Shown: positions 27,159 through 35,031, numbered from the stretch's first letter. The stretch is DNA of 37,417 nt from JAYEIA01 sp964472505 (GCA_964472505.1 CAYYQW010000036.1:1-37417); one strand, 5' to 3'. Notes: generated from the letters alone by a model not told the origin. Made by a program: numbers and translations.

Positions 27159-27401
27159 TTGAATTAGGCGGATAATTAATACTTATAAAGTCTTCTGTCC
27201 TAAGTGCCGCGTATGTTTGGTGATGACCGCCTCGGCAATCGAATTGCACTCTGTTTTGATATATCGGCTTCGACAGGCGGTTCCTGAGCACCGGTCGAAG
27301 GACTCAGCCTCCGAACGCTTCCGTAGGCTGAGCCTGTCGAAGCCGGTGATAAATGCTTGGATATAATATAATAGTTTGTCGTATTCATACGCCTAATTCA
27401 A
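27159..27401. mobile_element. MITE-like element with perfect 12-bp terminal inverted repeats
   Basis: 243 bp, bounded by TTGAATTAGGCG (27159-27170) and its exact complement (27390-27401). The flanking octamers TAGTTTTT (27151-27158) and TACTTTTT (27402-27409) differ by one base, as expected of an old 8-bp target duplication. There is no coding capacity. It shares its termini with elements at 28879-29361, 2157-2345 and 33022 onward. It lies between the glycosylphosphotransferase and pcm genes and fills most of that 440-base spacer. Confidence 0.75.
27265..27345. repeat. Nested hairpin inside the MITE-like element
   Basis: Perfect 14-bp arms (CGGCTTCGACAGGC at 27265-27278 and its complement at 27332-27345) enclose a second hairpin around 27303-27331 (CTCAGCCTCCG and CGTAGGCTGAG, one mismatch). 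The right arm region is repeated at 1481-1499. It may be a separate dispersed repeat that entered the element. Confidence 0.65.
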
Positions 27402-27511
27402 TACTTTTTATAAGCAATACCTGATTTTTAAGATTGTCAAAAATAGATAATTCCCGATAAAATTTGGAACAATTCATCAAAAACAAATTTTTAAAAGCTC
27501 TTTTTTAGTCT

Positions 27512-27519
27512 TAATTTTG
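27512..27519 (+). promoter_or_regulatory. Candidate -7 box of pcm
   Basis: TAATTTTG fits TAnnTTTG and ends 12 bases before ATG 27532, so the transcript would be almost leaderless. It overlaps a TTG at 27517, which argues against that TTG as start codon. No clear -33 box is seen. Confidence 0.45.
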
Positions 27520-27531
27520 CATAAAAAACAA

Positions 27532-28173
27532 ATGGGCGATACATACCAATATCAAGGACTGAGAAAGCAACTTGTTGAAAATCTTAAAGCTAAAGGCATT
27601 AATGATAAAGAAGTACTGGAGGCCATATTAAAAATTCCGAGGCATTATTTCATGCCTTCGGGCTTTGAAGAGCGTGCATACCAAGATAATGCTTTCCCCA
27701 TTGCAGCCGGCCAAACCATATCGCAACCCTATACGGTAGCTTTTCAAACCGAACTTTTAAAAATTAAAAAGCGCGATAAAGTTTTGGAAATAGGAACCGG
27801 CTCCGGCTATCAGGCAGCTATTTTGTGTGAAATGGGAGCTAAACTTTATACCATCGAACGCCAAAAAGAACTGTTTCAGTCCGCTCAAATTATTCTTTCA
27901 AAACTGGGCTACTCACCCTATTGCAAATACGGCGACGGACACGAAGGCATTCCCGGTTACGCACCTTTTGATAAAATACTTTTAACAGCCGCCGCTTCCG
28001 AAATTCCCAAAACTTTGCTCGAACAACTAAAAATCGGCGGCAGGATGGTAATTCCGGTCGGGCCCTCCGGCTCACAAGATATGCTGGAAATCATCAAAAC
28101 CGATAAGGATAATTATGAAACCGTAAAACACGGAAAGTTTGTCTTTGTTCCTTTTTTGAAAGGCAAAAATTAG
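27532..28173 (+). CDS. pcm: Protein-L-isoaspartate O-methyltransferase
   Basis: 213 aa from ATG at 27532. The enzyme methylates isoaspartyl residues of damaged proteins with S-adenosylmethionine, starting their repair. Seen: RHYFMPSGFEERAYQDNAFP, the family-specific AAGQTISQPYTVAFQTELL, the SAM-binding VLEIGTGSGYQAAIL (motif I), and FDKILLTAAASEIPKTLLEQL with GGRMVIPVG. Length and motif order are normal. The gene for a metallo-hydrolase follows 32 bases later and is probably in the same operon. Confidence 0.95.
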   Translation: MGDTYQYQGLRKQLVENLKAKGINDKEVLEAILKIPRHYFMPSGFEERAYQDNAFPIAAGQTISQPYTVAFQTELLKIKKRDKVLEIGTGSGYQAAILCEMGAKLYTIERQKELFQSAQIILSKLGYSPYCKYGDGHEGIPGYAPFDKILLTAAASEIPKTLLEQLKIGGRMVIPVGPSGSQDMLEIIKTDKDNYETVKHGKFVFVPFLKGKN

Positions 28174-28205
28174 AGTATTTTTTCTTCATACAAAAAACAT
28201 ATCCC

Positions 28206-28844
28206 ATGACTATAAAACAATTCGTATTCAGTCCCTTTTCAGTTAATACTTTCCTCGTTTATGACGACAGCAAAGAATGCATCATAATAGACGCCGCTTG
28301 TTATATAAAAAAAGAAGAAGAGGCTTTGGAAAAATACATCAGTGAAAACCAACTAAAGCCGGTTCGGCTCTTAAACACGCATTGCCATTTGGATCATATT
28401 TTTGGTAATAAATTTGTAAGCGAGCGCTATAAGCTTAGCCCGGAAGCCCACAAAGACGAAAAACCCAATAATGACTTTGCCGCCCAAGCAGCCGAAAACT
28501 ATGGCCTTACCATGGCTGCACCGCCGCCCTTAGAAAATTTTATTGATGAAAACGATTCCGTTGAGTTCGGAAACTCAAAGCTGGAAATTCTGCATGCTCC
28601 CGGCCACTCCAAAGGCAGTTTGGTTTTTTATTCGGAAACGGAAAATGTAGTTATTTCGGGTGATGTATTGTTTAAAGACAGCATCGGGCGCACCGACCTG
28701 CCCGGCGGCAACTTTGATACACTTAAAGAAAGCATTGTTACCCAACTCTATACGCTGAAAGATGATACCACCGTACTTCCCGGACACGGCCCAAGTACCG
28801 AAATAGGCTACGAAAAGCGCAATAATCCGTTCATTACATTTTAA
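28206..28844 (+). CDS. Metallo-beta-lactamase-fold hydrolase (glyoxalase II-like)
   Basis: 212 aa, single domain. The zinc site is complete: HCHLDH (residues 59-64), APGHSKGS, SGDVLFKDSIGRTDLPGG and LPGHGPST give the H-x-H-x-D-H, H, D and H ligands. The short length without the glyoxalase II C-terminal helical domain places it with YcbL/GloB2-like hydrolases, which cleave S-lactoylglutathione or other thioesters. The natural substrate cannot be read from sequence. No signal peptide. It follows pcm. Confidence 0.88.
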   Translation: MTIKQFVFSPFSVNTFLVYDDSKECIIIDAACYIKKEEEALEKYISENQLKPVRLLNTHCHLDHIFGNKFVSERYKLSPEAHKDEKPNNDFAAQAAENYGLTMAAPPPLENFIDENDSVEFGNSKLEILHAPGHSKGSLVFYSETENVVISGDVLFKDSIGRTDLPGGNFDTLKESIVTQLYTLKDDTTVLPGHGPSTEIGYEKRNNPFITF

Positions 28845-28878
28845 AATGAGAGAAGTGCATACTTATGCTTTTTTGAAA

Positions 28879-29361
28879 TTGAATTAGGCACATTACTAAT
28901 ACTGACAAGTCCTTGATTGACAACTATTACAAAAAGTTTTAACTATCAGAACTCCTGACCTCTCGTAGTTTCAGATGTCGCCTTTTTTGAATCATGAATA
29001 TCGAACATTTAATATCGAATCAAGAAGTAACTCATTGATTGAATAGGTTTTCGTGCGTAAGCAAAACTTCAAAATTCATTATTGGGTGTTCAATATTCGA
29101 TATTAAACGACATTTTCAGTTTGCGAATTATTATCCATAATAATTTGATATTCAGTTAATGGGTCAGGATGTCTGAACTATAAGAAATGTTTTCATCATG
29201 CAAAATGTGGACTGCAAAAATTGAATTTTTTCGCATCCGGTTGTAATCAATCCCCCTAACCCTTCCGAAATAATCGGAACAGGCATTTTCTAAGGGGGAA
29301 CCGCATATTTAAACAATATGCTGTACTTTTGATATTTGTAGTATCCATGCACCTAATTCAA
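28879..29361. mobile_element. MITE-like element with exact 8-bp target duplication
   Basis: 483 bp between termini TTGAATTAGGCAC (28879-28891) and the inverted GCACCTAATTCAA (29349-29361), identical over the outer ten bases. TTTTGAAA flanks both sides exactly (28871-28878 and 29362-29369). There is no gene inside. The right 170 bases match the decayed copy at 2157-2345, including a CCCCCTA...AAGGGGGAA hairpin (about 29251-29301). The middle holds AT-rich direct and inverted words such as GAATATCGA and TCGATATTAA (29000-29115), which suggests a composite of several repeats. Confidence 0.75.
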
Positions 29362-29375
29362 TTTTGAAATACAGC

Positions 29376-29981
29376 CTATTTCAAAAGAATAGCTCCGGCT
29401 CCGCCGCCAAGTATGCCGACTGCTCCGCCCAATATGGAATAGACGGTTCTTTTTCGTTTGATGCGCTGTATGTATCCTTCGGTATAATGTTCATTGTCCT
29501 TGTATGCATCAAGAGCTTCGAAATTTTCCGGTTTAGGCCTAATGCTTCCGAAAATCATGGCATTAACCGCCGGCGGAAGCGGAGCCAAGACCGATAATCC
29601 GGCATTTACAAGTACATAAGAAAAACCAGAACCCGTTGCCGCACCAAAGATAAACGGCCAAAAGGCGCTTTCTTGCTCACCCGCAGCATAACCGTTTAAG
29701 TATTCTCGCATTTGGTGAGTTTTAAAACAAACATCCTCGCAATCGGCTTTATAAAAAATAATGTGTACACTATCCGTGCGAGTCAGTGAAAAAACATCTT
29801 CTAAATCTTCCCATTTCACTTTTCCCTTTTTATCGGTATAAAACAGCACATTGCGTTGATCATCTATTTTTACCTCGTAAGCCGTTCTCTGTTCTCCGGA
29901 ATTCATAAGTATTTCCTGCTGAGCGAATCCGACAGAACTAAAAAACAAGACCGCTGTAATCAAAAAAACCGTTATTTTCAT
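29376..29981 (-). CDS. Secreted or membrane protein of unknown function
   Basis: 201 aa. Residues 1-20 are a good signal peptide ending FAQQ. Residues 20-110 are soluble, beta-rich, with CEDVC (two cysteines four apart, possibly a disulfide). Two hydrophobic glycine-rich stretches follow, near residues 107-150 and 182-200 (SILGGAVGILGGGAGAILL), the latter at the very end and like a glycine zipper. I do not recognise a family; proteins of this layout occur as hypothetical proteins in Bacteroidota. It may sit in the inner or outer membrane. It is divergent from gcvP and has its own promoter (30061-30090). Confidence 0.75.
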   Translation of the reverse strand: MKITVFLITAVLFFSSVGFAQQEILMNSGEQRTAYEVKIDDQRNVLFYTDKKGKVKWEDLEDVFSLTRTDSVHIIFYKADCEDVCFKTHQMREYLNGYAAGEQESAFWPFIFGAATGSGFSYVLVNAGLSVLAPLPPAVNAMIFGSIRPKPENFEALDAYKDNEHYTEGYIQRIKRKRTVYSILGGAVGILGGGAGAILLK

Positions 29982-30060
29982 AGCCTTATTATTTTGAATT
30001 ATATACTAAGCGGCTTACACAAAACAGCATCCGATACATGCAAGCCCAAAACATGTTAAA

Positions 30061-30090
30061 CAAAAGTAATATTTTTCTTTTCTAAATCAA
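30061..30090 (-). promoter_or_regulatory. Promoter of the secreted-protein gene
   Basis: On the minus strand, TTG (30088-30090), 19 bases, TACTTTTG (30061-30068): exact consensus, about 80 bases before the start codon at 29981. Confidence 0.6.
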
Positions 30091-30142
30091 TCAAAGAATA
30101 AACTTCTTGCTAATTTTACCCTGAAAAATAAAACAAAAAACA

Positions 30143-33016
30143 ATGTATAATACAAACTATCTTTACAGACACAACGGCCCTAAAGAAAATGACATAAAAC
30201 TCATGCTGAAAGAAATGGGCTTAAACTCCGTTGATGAACTAATCAATGAAGTAATCCCGAATAACATCTTTGCTGATAAGCCCTTAAGCATTTCAAAAGC
30301 AATGGACGAAAGCAGCTATACCGCTCATATCAAAAAATTGGCCGGTAAGAATCGTGTGCTCACTTCCCTTATCGGAATGGGCTACTACGGCACAGCTACA
30401 CCGGCTGTTATTTGGCGCAATATTTTTGAAAATCCCGTTTGGTACACCTCATATACGCCTTATCAGGCAGAAATATCGCAAGGACGATTAGAGGCACTTC
30501 TGAATTTTCAAACCATGGTAAACGAGCTTACGGGCATGTCGCTGTCCAATGCTTCACTTTTGGATGAAGCCACGGCAGCCGGCGAAGCCATGAGCCTGAT
30601 GGCAGCCCTGAGAAAGCGCTCCGAAATCAAAGAAGGGAAAAACACCCTTTTTATTGATGCCAATGTTTTTCCGCAAACCGTGGATGTAGTTCAATCCCGA
30701 GCCGATAAACTCGGTATTGACATTATAGTAGGAGCTTATGATAATTTTGACTTCAACGAAAAAGTGTTCGGAGCCATAATCCAATATCCTGCCGCCGACG
30801 GTGCAGTAAGAGACTATAAAGATTTTGCCGTAAAAACTCAAAAAGCCGGTATTAAATTAGCCGTAGCTGCAGATTTGCTCAGTTTGGCCATGCTTACGCC
30901 TCCCGGCGAATGGGGAGCCGATATCGTGTTTGGTTCAGCACAACGTTTTGGCGTTCCGATGGGCTACGGCGGGCCGCATGCGGCTTATTTCGCTGCCAAA
31001 GAAGAACACAAACGAAACATGCCGGGGCGTATCATTGGCGTGTCGCAGGATGTACACGGAAAACCGGCTGTTCGTATGGCGCTGCAAACTCGCGAACAAC
31101 ACATTAAACGCGAACGTGCTACTTCCAATATTTGTACTGCTCAGGCTTTACTCGCAACCATGGCCGGAATGTACGGCGTATGGCACGGGCCGGAAGGTCT
31201 TAAGAAAATCGCCGAAACAGTACACGCAAAAGCCGTAAGCCTTGCCCAAAGCTTGGAAAGCCTTGGCTTAAAAATCGAAAACAACAGTTATTTTGATACC
31301 CTGCGCATTGCCGCACCCAAAAATCTAAGTCCGGAAAAAATCAAAACACTTGCCGAACAAAAAGGCTATAACTTTCGCTTTTTCGAAGACGAATACATTG
31401 GCATAAGCACCGATGAAGTTTTGGATATGGAAGGCATTAATGATATAATATCAATTTTTGCGGAAGCTCTCGGAAAAAAAGCAGCAAAGATCAACGAATT
31501 CTCTGCCGATAAAGCAATACCCAAACACTTGCTGCGTGCCTCAAACTATATGCATCAAGCCGTTTTTAATCAATATCGGTCGGAAACCGAAATGATGCGC
31601 TATATCAAAAAATTGGAGCGTCGTGATGTTTCACTGGCACAATCGATGATTCCTTTAGGCTCTTGCACCATGAAACTGAACTCTGCCGCTTTAATGATGC
31701 CGCTCAGTTCGGAAGCTTTCGGCAACATCCACCCCTTTGTACCGACCGATCAGGTAAAAGGCTATACCGAACTGATTGACGCACTTAAAAAAGACCTGAT
31801 TGAAATTACCGGATTGCACGCCATCACCATGCAACCCAACTCCGGTGCAGCCGGCGAATTTACCGGCTTGTCAATTATCAGGGCTTACCAACAAAATCAA
31901 GGCGAAGGGCATCGCAATATCACGCTTATACCGGCTTCGGCACACGGTACCAATCCGGCCAGTGCAGTTATGGCCGGAACCGATGTGAAAATCGTTAAAT
32001 GCGACGAACGCGGAAACATCGACACAGAAGACTTAAAAGCCAAAGCGGAAAAATATGCCGATAATCTTTCGGCCATTATGATTACCTACCCTTCTACTCA
32101 CGGCGTTTTTGAAAGCTCGGTTAAGGACGTTTGTGAAATTATTCACCGGCACGGCGGGCAAGTATATATGGACGGTGCCAACATGAATGCTCAGGTAGGA
32201 CTCACAAACCCCGGCATCATAGGTGCCGATGTTTGCCACCTCAACCTTCATAAAACATTTGCCATACCGCACGGCGGCGGCGGACCGGGCGTAGGCCCCG
32301 TAGCCGTAGCCAAACATCTGGCTGACTTTTTGCCCGGACACCGAATTGTAAAAACCGGCGGCAAAAAAGCCATTGAGGCCGTTGCTTCAGCTCCTTACGG
32401 AAGCGCAAGTATTTTGCCCATCACCTATGGTTACATTAAAATGCTCGGCACTAAAGGGCTTACCGAAGCTACAAAAATTGCCATTCTGAATGCCAACTAT
32501 ATGGCTCACAAACTCAAAGGGCATTACGATATTTTATATACCGGAGAAAAAGGCCGAGTGGCTCACGAAATGATTATTGATTGCAGAAAATTCAAATCCG
32601 AAGCCGGTATTACCGAAGCAGACATAGCAAAACGACTGATGGATTACGGTTTTCATGCACCTACGCTTTCTTTTCCCGTTCACGGCACCCTTATGGCCGA
32701 ACCTACGGAAAGTGAATCTCGTGAAGAAATCGTCCGATTTACGGATGCCATGATTTCCATTTGCAATGAAATAAGAGAAATTAAAGACGGAAAAGCCGAT
32801 GCAGACGATAATGTGCTGAAAAATGCACCTCATGCAGAACAACATCTAATTTCAGACAAGTGGAACCACCCGTATTCTCGCGAGAAAGCCGCATTTCCTT
32901 TGGATTACATCAGAGATAACAAATTTCAAATTCCCGTAGGACGTGTGGACGATGCTTACGGCGACAGAAACTTGGTATGTACCTGTGACCCTATTGAGAA
33001 ATATATGGAAGCGTGA
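30143..33016 (+). CDS. gcvP: Glycine dehydrogenase (aminomethyl-transferring), P protein
   Basis: 957 aa, the full-length single-chain form. It decarboxylates glycine with pyridoxal phosphate and passes the aminomethyl group to the lipoyl arm of GcvH. Seen: the N-terminal half with PYQAEISQGRLEALLNFQTM, RMALQTREQHIKRERATSNI and, in the catalytic C-terminal half, the MIPLGSCTMKLNSAALMMPL segment and NLHKTFAIPHGGGGPGVGP with the PLP-binding Lys. There is no frameshift. gcvH is encoded about 16 kb away on the other strand; gcvT is not in the window. A repeat terminus begins 6 bases after the stop codon. Confidence 0.97.
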   Translation: MYNTNYLYRHNGPKENDIKLMLKEMGLNSVDELINEVIPNNIFADKPLSISKAMDESSYTAHIKKLAGKNRVLTSLIGMGYYGTATPAVIWRNIFENPVWYTSYTPYQAEISQGRLEALLNFQTMVNELTGMSLSNASLLDEATAAGEAMSLMAALRKRSEIKEGKNTLFIDANVFPQTVDVVQSRADKLGIDIIVGAYDNFDFNEKVFGAIIQYPAADGAVRDYKDFAVKTQKAGIKLAVAADLLSLAMLTPPGEWGADIVFGSAQRFGVPMGYGGPHAAYFAAKEEHKRNMPGRIIGVSQDVHGKPAVRMALQTREQHIKRERATSNICTAQALLATMAGMYGVWHGPEGLKKIAETVHAKAVSLAQSLESLGLKIENNSYFDTLRIAAPKNLSPEKIKTLAEQKGYNFRFFEDEYIGISTDEVLDMEGINDIISIFAEALGKKAAKINEFSADKAIPKHLLRASNYMHQAVFNQYRSETEMMRYIKKLERRDVSLAQSMIPLGSCTMKLNSAALMMPLSSEAFGNIHPFVPTDQVKGYTELIDALKKDLIEITGLHAITMQPNSGAAGEFTGLSIIRAYQQNQGEGHRNITLIPASAHGTNPASAVMAGTDVKIVKCDERGNIDTEDLKAKAEKYADNLSAIMITYPSTHGVFESSVKDVCEIIHRHGGQVYMDGANMNAQVGLTNPGIIGADVCHLNLHKTFAIPHGGGGPGVGPVAVAKHLADFLPGHRIVKTGGKKAIEAVASAPYGSASILPITYGYIKMLGTKGLTEATKIAILNANYMAHKLKGHYDILYTGEKGRVAHEMIIDCRKFKSEAGITEADIAKRLMDYGFHAPTLSFPVHGTLMAEPTESESREEIVRFTDAMISICNEIREIKDGKADADDNVLKNAPHAEQHLISDKWNHPYSREKAAFPLDYIRDNKFQIPVGRVDDAYGDRNLVCTCDPIEKYMEA

Positions 33017-33021
33017 ATTTT

Positions 33022-33050
33022 TTGAATTAGGCATTTTATTAATAGTTTTA
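33022..33050. mobile_element. Left end of a truncated MITE-like element
   Basis: TTGAATTAGGC (33022-33032), then sequence close to the left ends at 27159 and 28879 (TTATTAATA against TAATTAATA and TTACTAATA). ATCAGAACTC at about 33080 recurs in the element at 28879-29361. No right terminus is found before 33460, so this copy is cut or decayed. Confidence 0.5.
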
Positions 33051-33242
33051 ATGAAGACTCGCAGCATAATTTGCTTTAATCAGAACTCAGATATAAGATG
33101 TAAGTATTAAGATATAAGACAATTTTGTAATAGGGCTGCATGTAGGGAAGTTTGCAGCGTTTTGTAAGTTCGTTGGCAAATACTCTTAATTCTGCTTTAC
33201 GGAGTTACATTGAGTTAATTATTAGCCTGAAAGGCACTGCGC

Positions 33243-33387
33243 GCGTCAGGTGTTTTCACCTGACGCAAAACAGGCAGCTTCGCTCGGTAAAGTTTGTAAT
33301 TTCACTTATCGGAGCCACTACATAGCCGCATTGCATGCGGCTCTTGCAGCCTGACAGGTGTTTTCTCCTGACGCAAAACAGGCGGCT
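33243..33387. repeat. Cluster of REP-like hairpins
   Basis: A perfect 10-bp stem (GCGTCAGGTG at 33243-33252, complement at 33257-33266) with a TTTT loop starts a 33-base repeat (33247-33279) seen again at 33355-33387 and at 14298-14330. Between them is another perfect hairpin, AGCCGCAT at 33324-33331 with its complement at 33335-33342. The whole 33017-33459 spacer is made of repeats and shows no gene. Confidence 0.65.
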
Positions 33388-33459
33388 TTAAAAATTCCGT
33401 ACGTTGCAAACTCCGCTCGGGAAATTTGGGAAACTGATGAAACAATACGCAGTTTGTAA

Positions 33460-33729
33460 TTATTTAGGAAAGTTTTTATATATAACGGAACGCGACAAAA
33501 CCCTAATAAACTCAATACTATTGCCTTTCATAAATACTCCTATTCTGTAATTACCTATACGTATGCGAAAAGCGTTTGTATGACCGCGCATTTTTTTTAG
33601 ATTAGGAATGTCGGCCGGCTTTTCAGCAGCTTCACAGTGATTTATTGTCCTTTCAATGGCCGACAACACCGAGTTTTGATTTATATTTTCAATATCTTTT
33701 TCAAAACTTTCTTTGAAAACAAGATTCAT
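33460..33729 (-). CDS. RelE/ParE-family toxin
   Basis: 89 aa, typical size. The fold signature is clear: a helical N-terminus, then IPNLKKMRGHTNAFRIRIGN, YRIGVFMKGNSIEFIRVLSR and a closing KNFP. RelE-type toxins cut mRNA on the ribosome, while ParE-type poison gyrase; the sequence does not decide which. The start codon overlaps the stop of the upstream antitoxin gene by 4 bases (33726-33729), the normal antitoxin-first order. Confidence 0.85.
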   Translation of the reverse strand: MNLVFKESFEKDIENINQNSVLSAIERTINHCEAAEKPADIPNLKKMRGHTNAFRIRIGNYRIGVFMKGNSIEFIRVLSRSVIYKNFPK

Positions 33730-33929
33730 TTTCTTTTAAGTTTTTTCATTATCCGTTCTTTAGATACATTTTTTGTTTTCGCACCTTCTTTCATTGCATT
33801 TAGAAGCCTTGCATCCAACTCCGAATCGTCTTCGGGATATGTAATAGTTACATAAGATAAGTTTGAAAGATATTCTAAAAGCGTTTTGCCGTCCTTTTTT
33901 CGCGTATCTATATTTATTTTAATTTCCAT
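33726..33929 (-). CDS. Antitoxin of the RelE/ParE pair
   Basis: 67 aa, highly charged. The N-terminal part (MEIKINIDTRKKDGKTLLEY) may form a beta-strand and a helix, and the C-terminal part (ELDARLLNAMKEGAKTKNVS, then KERIMKKLKRK) is a basic amphipathic helix suited to wrap the toxin. I do not recognise the DNA-binding fold with certainty. Identity rests mainly on position directly upstream of, and overlapping, a RelE/ParE toxin gene. Confidence 0.75.
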   Translation of the reverse strand: MEIKINIDTRKKDGKTLLEYLSNLSYVTITYPEDDSELDARLLNAMKEGAKTKNVSKERIMKKLKRK

Positions 33930-33943
33930 GGCTTTGTTTTTTA

Positions 33944-33951
33944 CAAAGATA
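33944..33951 (-). promoter_or_regulatory. Candidate -7 box of the toxin-antitoxin operon
   Basis: TATCTTTG on the minus strand fits TAnnTTTG, 14 bases before the antitoxin start codon. The -33 region is only T-rich. Confidence 0.45.
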
Positions 33952-34008
33952 GAAAAACTTTTTTTGAAAACATTTTACACTGTCGACCTAAATTAAAACC
34001 GAAATCTT

Positions 34009-34162
34009 GAGTCCACTCCGAAAAGTCGATTCTTTTGCCGGCAAAATTGTAAATGTCCGGTAATCAGCAACCGACGGGTTAACCCGTCGGTTATGGAACC
34101 AGTTGTTTATGAGCAGCTTAAACATATCGCATGGTTTTATTTGTACTTTTCGGAGTGAACTC
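34009..34162. mobile_element. Inverted-repeat element with central 24-bp palindrome
   Basis: Outer arms of 18 bases (34009-34026, GAGTCCACTCCGAAAAGT, and 34145-34162) pair with one mismatch. Near the middle is a perfect 24-bp palindrome, AACCGACGGGTT followed by its complement (34069-34092). The element has no gene. Its right arm supplies the stop codon that ends the broken DUF1016 frame, so it probably inserted into that gene. No target duplication is clear. Confidence 0.6.
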
Positions 34163-34419
34163 AGAAATAATAAAATTGCCGACAATATTTTATATTACGC
34201 ACCGAAAACCCTTTCATATTCGGAAATTCGGCTCGTAAATCTTTTGATGTTTGCTCTATCAGTTTTGAGCCCCATACGTTTTCTTTCTCGCTGATTGATT
34301 TACCGAGATAAAAATAAAGAATTGGCAGCCAAAGAAGCTTTTATGCGGCTGCTTTTCAACCGCTCTTTTATGGTTTCAAGCCAATCAGTGCAGTCTTTAT
34401 TTCTTAGTTTGTTGGTCAT
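34161..34419 (-). pseudogene. 5' fragment of a DUF1016 (YhcG-like, PDDEXK nuclease) gene
   Basis: From ATG at 34419 one frame gives MTNKLRNKDCTDWLETIKER and LKSSRIKASLAAN. After a frameshift near 34320 a second frame continues with YLGKSISEKENVWGSKLIEQ, TSKDLRAEFPNMKGF and SVRNIKYCRQFYYF. These together match the N-terminal domain of DUF1016 proteins (family pattern: helix, AVN-x-x-LI-x-x-YW-x-x-G-x-x-I, W-x-x-K-x-x-x-x-L-x-x-D-L, F-P-x-M-x-G-F-S-x-x-N). The usual residues after AAN are partly deleted. The C-terminal nuclease domain is missing and the reading ends inside the inverted-repeat element. DUF1016 genes often sit in restriction-modification loci, which fits the methylase remnants next to it. 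Confidence 0.7.
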
Positions 34420-34444
34420 AGATGTCCAATATTTTTTAATTTAC

Positions 34445-34530
34445 CTAATTTTCCACTATCCCAATCTCCGCCTCCCTAAGCCAATACAATTCATAAACGG
34501 GTTGGTTGGTTTGCTTCGGAATAGTATAAA
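34445..34530 (-). pseudogene. Remnant of a restriction methylase C-terminus (copy B)
   Basis: On the minus strand the frame TNQPVYELYWLREAEIGIVEN ends in a stop at 34445. VYELYGLTEEEIxIVE is a common last stretch of adenine-methylase/restriction proteins of the Eco57I/BREX-like and type I HsdM-like classes. The nucleotide stretch 34425-34512 is about 80-85 percent identical to 36281-36367. No upstream part of the gene remains; the SecB-like gene ends at 34591. Confidence 0.55.
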
Positions 34531-34590
34531 GTTTTGTTATGGGATGTATAAAAACTGTCGGTCATAAAAACGCCAAATTGCTTTTCCTAT

Positions 34591-35031
34591 TTATAAATCT
34601 AATTCAATATCTTCTTGTAAAAAATCCGAAACATTTAATGTAGGTAAAACAAATTGATTATACTCAGTATCCTCTGTTTTAGCGTGCAATACGCCTCTCA
34701 GTGTTCCTATTGTAAGCACCAGCAAATGCGTTGCAAAATCTTTGGGAACCATTAATTTTTCGTTATTTTTCAGCATTTTGTCCCAAGCCGGTTGTTCAAT
34801 CTTGTAATGATTTGAAATTTCAATTATTAAAAAAGCTGATTTTTTTTGTTCAAATTGAATTTTTACAACTGATGCTATCGTTTTTTCTTTTTTATCAAAA
34901 CCATATTTAATGTTTACCGAAAAAGCGATGTCTTTATTCGAACTGTCATAAACATCTGAGATGATGGCAAATTGTTCGGTAATAATCTTTACAAGTTGAA
35001 ATCCGACGGAATTTTCTTTAGCATTCTCCAT
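34591..35031 (-). CDS. SecB-like chaperone, third gene of a TAC-like module
   Basis: 146 aa. The pattern is that of the SecB fold: an N-terminal strand region, FSVNIKYGFDKKEKTIASVV and SAFLIIEISNHYKIEQPAW as successive strands, a helix VPKDFATHLLVLTIGTLRGV, and a closing QFVLPTLNVSDFL comparable to the fPqLnLaPvnFdaL end of SecB. General SecB chaperones hold unfolded precursors for export; SecB-like proteins in TAC operons protect an unstable antitoxin. The gene overlaps the DNA-binding gene upstream by 14 bases. Paralogue of the product at 36445-36900, sharing TLRGV and the LP-x-x close. Fold assignment is by eye and would need a profile or structure search. Confidence 0.65.
   Translation of the reverse strand: MENAKENSVGFQLVKIITEQFAIISDVYDSSNKDIAFSVNIKYGFDKKEKTIASVVKIQFEQKKSAFLIIEISNHYKIEQPAWDKMLKNNEKLMVPKDFATHLLVLTIGTLRGVLHAKTEDTEYNQFVLPTLNVSDFLQEDIELDL

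Noticed and set aside
27517..27531. TTG start giving a longer Pcm
   Set aside because: It overlaps the TAATTTTG promoter box; ATG 27532 is better placed.
28990..29115. Possible CRISPR-like array from repeated ATATCGA words
   Set aside because: The repeats are short, irregular and lack uniform spacers; they belong to an AT-rich mobile repeat.
34069..34092. 24-bp palindrome as a stand-alone terminator
   Set aside because: No T run follows on either strand, and it lies inside a larger inverted-repeat element.
34295..34567. 90-aa open frame on the plus strand
   Set aside because: It is antisense to the methylase and DUF1016 remnants, whose protein similarity is on the minus strand.
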